The position numbers and the translations under genes were made by a program. DNA of 19,657 nt from Hydrogenothermaceae bacterium. Lineage in GTDB: Bacteria > Aquificota > Aquificia > Aquificales > Hydrogenothermaceae. Position 1 is the first letter of the stretch, and every line of letters begins with the position of its first letter. The stretch covers positions 1 through 19,657 of the forward strand of contig WFXI01000291.1 in assembly GCA_015490675.1 (NCBI GenBank), written 5' to 3'. The notes beneath the pieces were generated by a model that worked only from the letters and a program-made list of their open reading frames with translations, did no database searches and was not told the DNA's origin. This document shows, one piece after another, positions 15,532-19,657 of this stretch.

Positions 15532-18054
15532 ATGAGTGATGGAGATAGTAGGGCTAACTGTTTAGTAAAAGAATGTATTGATAGTCCTTTATTCAAAGTA
15601 GGAAATGTAGCTATTGTTTTGTTTGACAATAAGAAAGGTTTACCATTTGTTGAATGCTCAGAGTCTATATCTAACATATTAAAACTTCCAAGAAAAGAAT
15701 TAAAAGGTAGAAACTTTTTAGACTTTATCGTAGATAAAGATAAATTTTTAAAATACTTTACCAATTTAAAAAGTGATAAGAATAAATTAATATGGGAATT
15801 TAACGAATTATCCCTAATTAGAAGCGATGGAGAAGAAGTTTTAATAGATTTAAAACTATCACCAATAAAAGAAGATAGTAAAATTAAAGCCTTCTGGGGA
15901 TACATTTCAGATATAACTAATGTTTACGAAGAGAAGAACCTCTTTCAGAATATCTCACAGCTTGCACCAATAGGAATATTAATGACTCAAAATGGAAAAC
16001 CAATTTTCTTTAACAAAGCAGCTCTTGAGATTTTAGGATATAAAGAAAATGAGTTTAGGCATATTTATTCTATTCTTGATATTATTCATCCTGAAGAAAG
16101 GACAAGAATTGAAAAAATAAGAGACAAAATACAGTCAGGAAGTAAAGAAATTATAGATGACCATGTAAGAATAATTACAAAAGATGGAAGAATAAGATGG
16201 ATTAATTTCAGAGCAACAGCAATAAGATATAAAAAGCAAATATATGGATTGTCTATCTTTGAAGATATAACTGATATAGTCAAATTAGAAACCTTAAAAG
16301 ATTTACTATTTAGTATAAATAAATCTCTTTTATCATCAAATAGTGAAGAAGAGTTACTAGAAAATATTTATCTTTCCGTTAAAGAAATACCTCTTATTTA
16401 TGCTTTTGCTTTACTTGTTAAATTTGATAATTCTATAAACAACTTATATAGCTTTAATATAGATATAAACAAGATATTATCTTTAGATAACACACCAGAA
16501 AAAGAATTTATTGGCGGCAAAAATTTAGTTTACATAAAAAATGTAAAACGCTCTAAATTTAATAATGAATGGAAAGAGTATCTTTCATCAAAAAGGATAA
16601 ACTCGTGTATTTTTATGCCTATAAATTACGAAGACCAGCATTATTTAGCGTGTTTTTATTTTGAAGATAAAAATCTTTTAAACAGAGATGATTTAGAAGT
16701 ATTTAAGGAATTACAGGAAGATATTCATTTTGCATTTAACCATTTAAAACAAGAAAGACAGCTAATAGTTAACCAATATTATGATGATATTACAGGGGTA
16801 GGAAATAGAAATTTCTTTATAGAGTATATTAAGTCGCTAAAAGATAGAGAAAATAAATTTACTGTAATCCTTTTAGATATCTATCATTTTAAATTTATTA
16901 ATGAAAAATATGGACTTGAAGTTGGCGATAAAGTCTTAAGATACATAGCAAAAACTCTGGACAAAGAAATTATTAATGCTGATGTATTTAGAACAGGTTT
17001 TGATGAATTTGCTTTAGTGCTGAAAAACGAAGAAGATATATCTTCTATAATAAAAAAGATTGTATATGTTTTAAAGAATATAAAATTAGATAATTTAGAA
17101 ATATCGTTAGATTACAATATCGCAGTTATAAGATTTCCTGACGATGAAAAAGACATATCTCAGCTTATTCTAAAGTTAGAAAGAACTATGGAAATATCTA
17201 AAAATAAAGGTAAAAACATAGTTGAGTTTTTCTCTAAGGAAATGTATGAGCAACTGAAGAGCTCTATTGCCATAGAAGAAGAGCTTGAAAAAGCAATATT
17301 AGAAGGAGAATTAGTTCCATATTTCCAACCAATTTTAGATGTAAGAACAAATAAAATTGTTGGAGCAGAAACATTAGTCAGATGGAAAAAAGAAAATGGT
17401 GAATTTGTTTCTCCTGCTGATTTTATACCAGTTGCAGAAGAAACAGGTTTAGTTAAACAGATAGATATTTGTATGCTATTAAAGGCAAAAGAGTTTTTAG
17501 AAAAAGTAGATGAATTTGGAATTAAGATATCTGTAAACATAACACCTGCAAATATTGATGAAATAATTAAATTCTTTAAAGGAGAAATTATCCCCCTTTG
17601 CAAAGTAGGAACAGATTTTGATTTTTCAAAGGTTATTAATAGAATTTCTCTTGAACTTACAGAAAGAAAGGGAATAGAAGTATACGAAAGTAAAGAAAAA
17701 ATAGACCAATTAAGAAAACTTGGATTTTCAATATCCCTTGATGACTTTGGTAAAGGATATTCATCTTTGAATTATTTAATAAATTTAGACTTTGACTACT
17801 TGAAAATAGATATGGATTTTATTCACAACATAGACAAAAATGAGAAAGTATATAAGCTGGTTAAATCTATTATAAACATATCACGAATTTTTAATCTAAA
17901 AACTGTAGCAGAAGGGGTTGAAACAGAAAAGCAACTTAAAATTTTAAAAGAACTTGGATGCGATTATTATCAAGGATATTTATTTAGTCCACCCTTATCA
18001 ATGGAAGATTTCCTAAAACTTTTAAAAGAGCAAAGGGAAAAATTTGAAAAATAA
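15532..18054 (+). CDS. PAS-PAS-GAF-GGDEF-EAL protein, probable c-di-GMP phosphodiesterase
   Basis: Cytoplasmic 840-residue signalling enzyme with no membrane segment. Reading order: PAS-like (about 20-130), PAS (about 140-250, with GKPIFFNKAALEILGY and HPEER), a GAF-like domain (about 255-410, weaker), GGDEF (about 415-568) and EAL (about 575-832). The cyclase signature reads RTGFDEF (487-493), not RxGGDEF, so synthesis of c-di-GMP is unlikely; the domain may still bind GTP as a regulator. The EAL residues are intact: ETLVR (613-617, matching ExLxR), N669, E708, DDFG (737-740), K758, E794 and Q814. Phosphodiesterase activity is therefore likely. The loop reads DDFGKGYSS where DDFGTGYSS is common. 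It starts 6 nt after cheR, with an AGGAAGG site upstream, and overlaps sfsA by 11 nt. It is probably the output of the chemosensory module, by inference. Confidence 0.92.
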   Translation: MSDGDSRANCLVKECIDSPLFKVGNVAIVLFDNKKGLPFVECSESISNILKLPRKELKGRNFLDFIVDKDKFLKYFTNLKSDKNKLIWEFNELSLIRSDGEEVLIDLKLSPIKEDSKIKAFWGYISDITNVYEEKNLFQNISQLAPIGILMTQNGKPIFFNKAALEILGYKENEFRHIYSILDIIHPEERTRIEKIRDKIQSGSKEIIDDHVRIITKDGRIRWINFRATAIRYKKQIYGLSIFEDITDIVKLETLKDLLFSINKSLLSSNSEEELLENIYLSVKEIPLIYAFALLVKFDNSINNLYSFNIDINKILSLDNTPEKEFIGGKNLVYIKNVKRSKFNNEWKEYLSSKRINSCIFMPINYEDQHYLACFYFEDKNLLNRDDLEVFKELQEDIHFAFNHLKQERQLIVNQYYDDITGVGNRNFFIEYIKSLKDRENKFTVILLDIYHFKFINEKYGLEVGDKVLRYIAKTLDKEIINADVFRTGFDEFALVLKNEEDISSIIKKIVYVLKNIKLDNLEISLDYNIAVIRFPDDEKDISQLILKLERTMEISKNKGKNIVEFFSKEMYEQLKSSIAIEEELEKAILEGELVPYFQPILDVRTNKIVGAETLVRWKKENGEFVSPADFIPVAEETGLVKQIDICMLLKAKEFLEKVDEFGIKISVNITPANIDEIIKFFKGEIIPLCKVGTDFDFSKVINRISLELTERKGIEVYESKEKIDQLRKLGFSISLDDFGKGYSSLNYLINLDFDYLKIDMDFIHNIDKNEKVYKLVKSIINISRIFNLKTVAEGVETEKQLKILKELGCDYYQGYLFSPPLSMEDFLKLLKEQREKFEK

Positions 18055-18739
18055 AGTTTTATTTGACTTAAATACTCTTGGGAACTTAGAAAAGGCAAAA
18101 TTTCTAGAAAGACCAAACAGATTTAAAGCAATAATAGAAAAAGAAGGGAAAACTTATACCTGCCATGTTGCTGACCCTGGAAGGCTAAAAGAAATTTTTA
18201 TTCCAAATAGAGAAATTTTAGTTATAAAAAATAAACCAGAGTTAAAAACAGATTATAAGTTGATTGCAATAAATGTAGAAAATGAGTGGGTATTACTAAA
18301 TACTTCTTTACATTCTAAAATTGCCAAAAAAGCAATACAGGAAGGAGTTTTGGGATTTAAGCCAGGCTCAATAAAAATGGAAGTGCCATTTGGGAAAAGC
18401 AGAATAGATTTTTTAATTGATAATGAGATTTTTGTTGAATTAAAAGGAACAAACTTAAAAATAAATGATTGTTGTTTATTTCCAGATGCACCAACAAAAC
18501 GAGGTGCAAAGCATATGAGAGAATTAGCAGAAGCTATTAAACAAGGTTATAAAGCTATTGTTTTATTTATGGCAGTTAGAGACTGCAAATGTTTTAAGCC
18601 TAATGAAAAATTAGACGAAGAATTTGCCAGTGCTTTTTATGAAGCTTTAGATAAAGGTGTTGAGTTTAAAGGATTTAAAATTAAATTAAATTTAAAAGAG
18701 TTTACTGTTGAACTAGGTGAAGAATTAAAGATGTGTTAA
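18044..18739 (+). CDS. sfsA: SfsA family protein
   Basis: SfsA-type protein of 231 residues, named for sugar fermentation stimulation in E. coli; its true activity is unsettled. Motifs seen are LERPNRFKAIIEKEGKTYTC (21-40), HVADPGRLKEIF (41-52), a PD-(D/E)xK-like nuclease core with D122 (GKSRIDFLID) and ExK at 132-134 (IFVELKGTNL), and the signature FPDAPTKRGAKHMREL (146-161). The core fits the view that SfsA is a nuclease-like fold. Its start is TTG inside the end of the preceding gene, with AAAGGG 6 nt before it; no ATG fits the conserved N-terminus. Cysteines are frequent (C40, C143, C144, C181, C183, C231). It sits between signalling genes and a toxin-antitoxin pair with no clear functional link. 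Confidence 0.93.
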   Translation: MKNKVLFDLNTLGNLEKAKFLERPNRFKAIIEKEGKTYTCHVADPGRLKEIFIPNREILVIKNKPELKTDYKLIAINVENEWVLLNTSLHSKIAKKAIQEGVLGFKPGSIKMEVPFGKSRIDFLIDNEIFVELKGTNLKINDCCLFPDAPTKRGAKHMRELAEAIKQGYKAIVLFMAVRDCKCFKPNEKLDEEFASAFYEALDKGVEFKGFKIKLNLKEFTVELGEELKMC

Positions 18740-18750
18740 AGGTAAAAGAG

Positions 18751-18939
18751 ATGAAAGTAATAAGTTTGAAATTAAATGAAGAAGTTTACAAAAAGTTAGA
18801 AGCATTAAGCAAAGAAAAGAAAACGTCTATAGAAAGTTTAGTAGAAGAATTAATTTCCAAATCTTTAGAAGATGAGCTTTTAAAAAAAGCAAAGAAAATA
18901 ATCAAAGAAGAAAAAAGCTTGTTAAAAAAGTTAGCTTGA
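18751..18939 (+). CDS. Ribbon-helix-helix (CopG-like) antitoxin
   Basis: Small basic DNA-binding-type protein of 62 residues. MKVISLKLNEEVYKKLEALS is the strand and first helix of a ribbon-helix-helix fold, followed by KEKKTSIESLVEELISKSLE. A lysine-rich helix (LLKKAKKIIKEEKSLLKKLA) would be the toxin-binding tail. I start it at ATG 18751, with AAAGG 8 nt upstream. An in-frame GTG at 18733 inside sfsA would add six residues but lacks a ribosome site. It ends one base before the Fic/Doc gene, in the antitoxin-then-toxin order. Such antitoxins usually repress their own operon, but no separate promoter is visible. The antitoxin role is inferred from fold and linkage. Confidence 0.82.
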   Translation: MKVISLKLNEEVYKKLEALSKEKKTSIESLVEELISKSLEDELLKKAKKIIKEEKSLLKKLA

Positions 18940-18940
18940 T

Positions 18941-19321
18941 ATGTTTTCTCTAAGTTTTGTTGATAAACTGCATAAAGAAATTATTAAATCTACTGGTGGA
19001 AGTTATGGAATTAGTGATGAAAATATCCTTAAAAGCTCTTTAGAGCAACCATTTCAAACTTTTGAGGGAAAAGATTTATACAAAACCACACTAGAAAAAG
19101 CGTCAAAGTTATTAGAATTAATTATAAAAAACCATCCATTTATCGATGGCAACAAAAGAATTGGCTATGTCTTATACAGATTGTTTTTAGAAGAAAATGG
19201 ATACATAATAAACGCGACTGAAGAAGAAAAATATCAATTCATAATAAATATAGCCTCTGGTAAAATGTCTTACGAAGAAATACTAAACTGGACTATAGAA
19301 CATACAAGAAAATGGATATAA
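18941..19321 (+). CDS. Fic/Doc family toxin
   Basis: 126-residue protein of the Fic/Doc fold with motif HPFIDGNKR at 65-73. Its histidine H65, acidic D69 and GNKR match the Doc (death-on-curing) branch more than AMPylating Fic enzymes, which carry HPFxxGNGRxxR. Doc phosphorylates EF-Tu and stops translation, so a growth-inhibiting kinase activity is the working guess. The N-terminal part keeps GGSYGISDENILKSSLEQPF (19-38), a usual Doc element. The length is typical. It begins one base after the antitoxin stop, with no good ribosome site of its own, so translation is probably coupled. This arrangement would keep the toxin tied to antitoxin synthesis. It overlaps the following channel gene by 10 nt. 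Confidence 0.9.
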   Translation: MFSLSFVDKLHKEIIKSTGGSYGISDENILKSSLEQPFQTFEGKDLYKTTLEKASKLLELIIKNHPFIDGNKRIGYVLYRLFLEENGYIINATEEEKYQFIINIASGKMSYEEILNWTIEHTRKWI

Positions 19322-19657
19322 GTATCTTTGAACTTATGAATATTATAGGGCTTGTTGCTTTTGCTATAACAGGGTCTTTGAAAGCTATTGAAGCTAAATT
19401 AGATTTGCTTGGTATTACAGTTCTAGGCACAATGACTGCTTTAGGTGGTGGAATAACTAGGGATTTACTTGTTAACCACATTCCAAATGCTCTTAAATCT
19501 ATTTCTGATATGTCCTTTGCAATACTTGGTGTTTGGCTTGCTTTAATTATTTACAAAATCTTTGGACTTGATATAAAGAATAAATACATAATTTTAATTC
19601 CTGATGCTATTGGTCTTTCCGCATTTACCACTACAGGAGCAATTATTGCATATAACA
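19312..19657 (+). CDS. TRIC channel / UPF0126 (YicG-like) membrane protein, 5' part only
   Basis: Incomplete gene running off the right edge; 115 codons are visible. It starts at ATG 19312 inside the end of the toxin gene and reads MDISIFELMNIIGLVAFAIT, matching the family N-terminus. Conserved elements are ITGSLKAIEAKLDLLG (19-34), TALGGGITRDLL (42-53) and PDAIGLSAFTTTGA (about 98-111). Helices alternate with the glycine-rich turns of the TRIC (trimeric intracellular cation channel) fold; the bacterial members are thought to be potassium-type channels. A later in-frame ATG at 19336 would cut the conserved start. Only a weak ribosome-like AAGAAA precedes it, so coupling to the toxin gene is likely. 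Last visible gene of the plus-strand run from 11466. Confidence 0.88.
   Translation, partial: MDISIFELMNIIGLVAFAITGSLKAIEAKLDLLGITVLGTMTALGGGITRDLLVNHIPNALKSISDMSFAILGVWLALIIYKIFGLDIKNKYIILIPDAIGLSAFTTTGAIIAYN

Noticed and set aside
15510..15905. 131-codon minus-strand frame over the start of the PAS-GGDEF-EAL gene
   Set aside because: It is antisense to the first PAS-like domain and shows no recognisable protein features.

Overview
The window looks like chromosomal DNA from a thermophilic, low-G+C bacterium, most likely of the Aquificota (Hydrogenothermaceae, Sulfurihydrogenibium-like). The reasons are very AT-rich DNA, proteins rich in Lys/Glu/Ile, frequent TTG starts behind strong GGAGG ribosome sites, and a KaiC-like ATPase/HTH gene pair that I associate with thermophiles. 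The placement rests on gene content and style, not on a database match. I see no rRNA, tRNA, CRISPR array, insertion sequence or origin. Coding density is very high: no gene-free stretch exceeds 300 bases, and the longest gap is about 200 bp.

Left part (1-3639), protein quality control and membrane. dnaK and a DUF445 membrane protein lie on the minus strand. dnaK has its own promoter with a dyad filling the spacer. The membrane zinc protease htpX is divergent from them on the plus strand.

Centre left (3714-7493). A plus-strand operon encodes a coiled-coil protein built from 18-residue repeats, a degenerate tandem-Usp protein and an NhaD/ArsB-type ion transporter. It converges on a minus-strand pair, a 77-residue unknown protein followed by a short TruD pseudouridine synthase with a TTG start.

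Centre (7669-11261). A periplasmic HtrA/DegP protease is translationally coupled to nadD (NAD synthesis). These converge on a minus-strand pair: a KaiC-like RecA-fold ATPase followed by its probable HTH partner regulator.

Right part (11466-19657), one long co-directional run with gaps of 21 nt or less and several overlaps. It encodes a soluble protein with two MCP signalling hairpins and no sensor domain, a triple-CheW protein, CheR, a PAS-PAS-GAF-GGDEF-EAL protein with a broken GGDEF motif but intact EAL residues, SfsA, a ribbon-helix-helix antitoxin, a Fic/Doc toxin, and a TRIC-type channel cut by the window edge. The first four genes form a cytoplasmic chemosensory/c-di-GMP module with no CheA, CheY or CheB in view. 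It is divergent from the KaiC-like pair across a shared promoter region. This is the most unusual part of the window.
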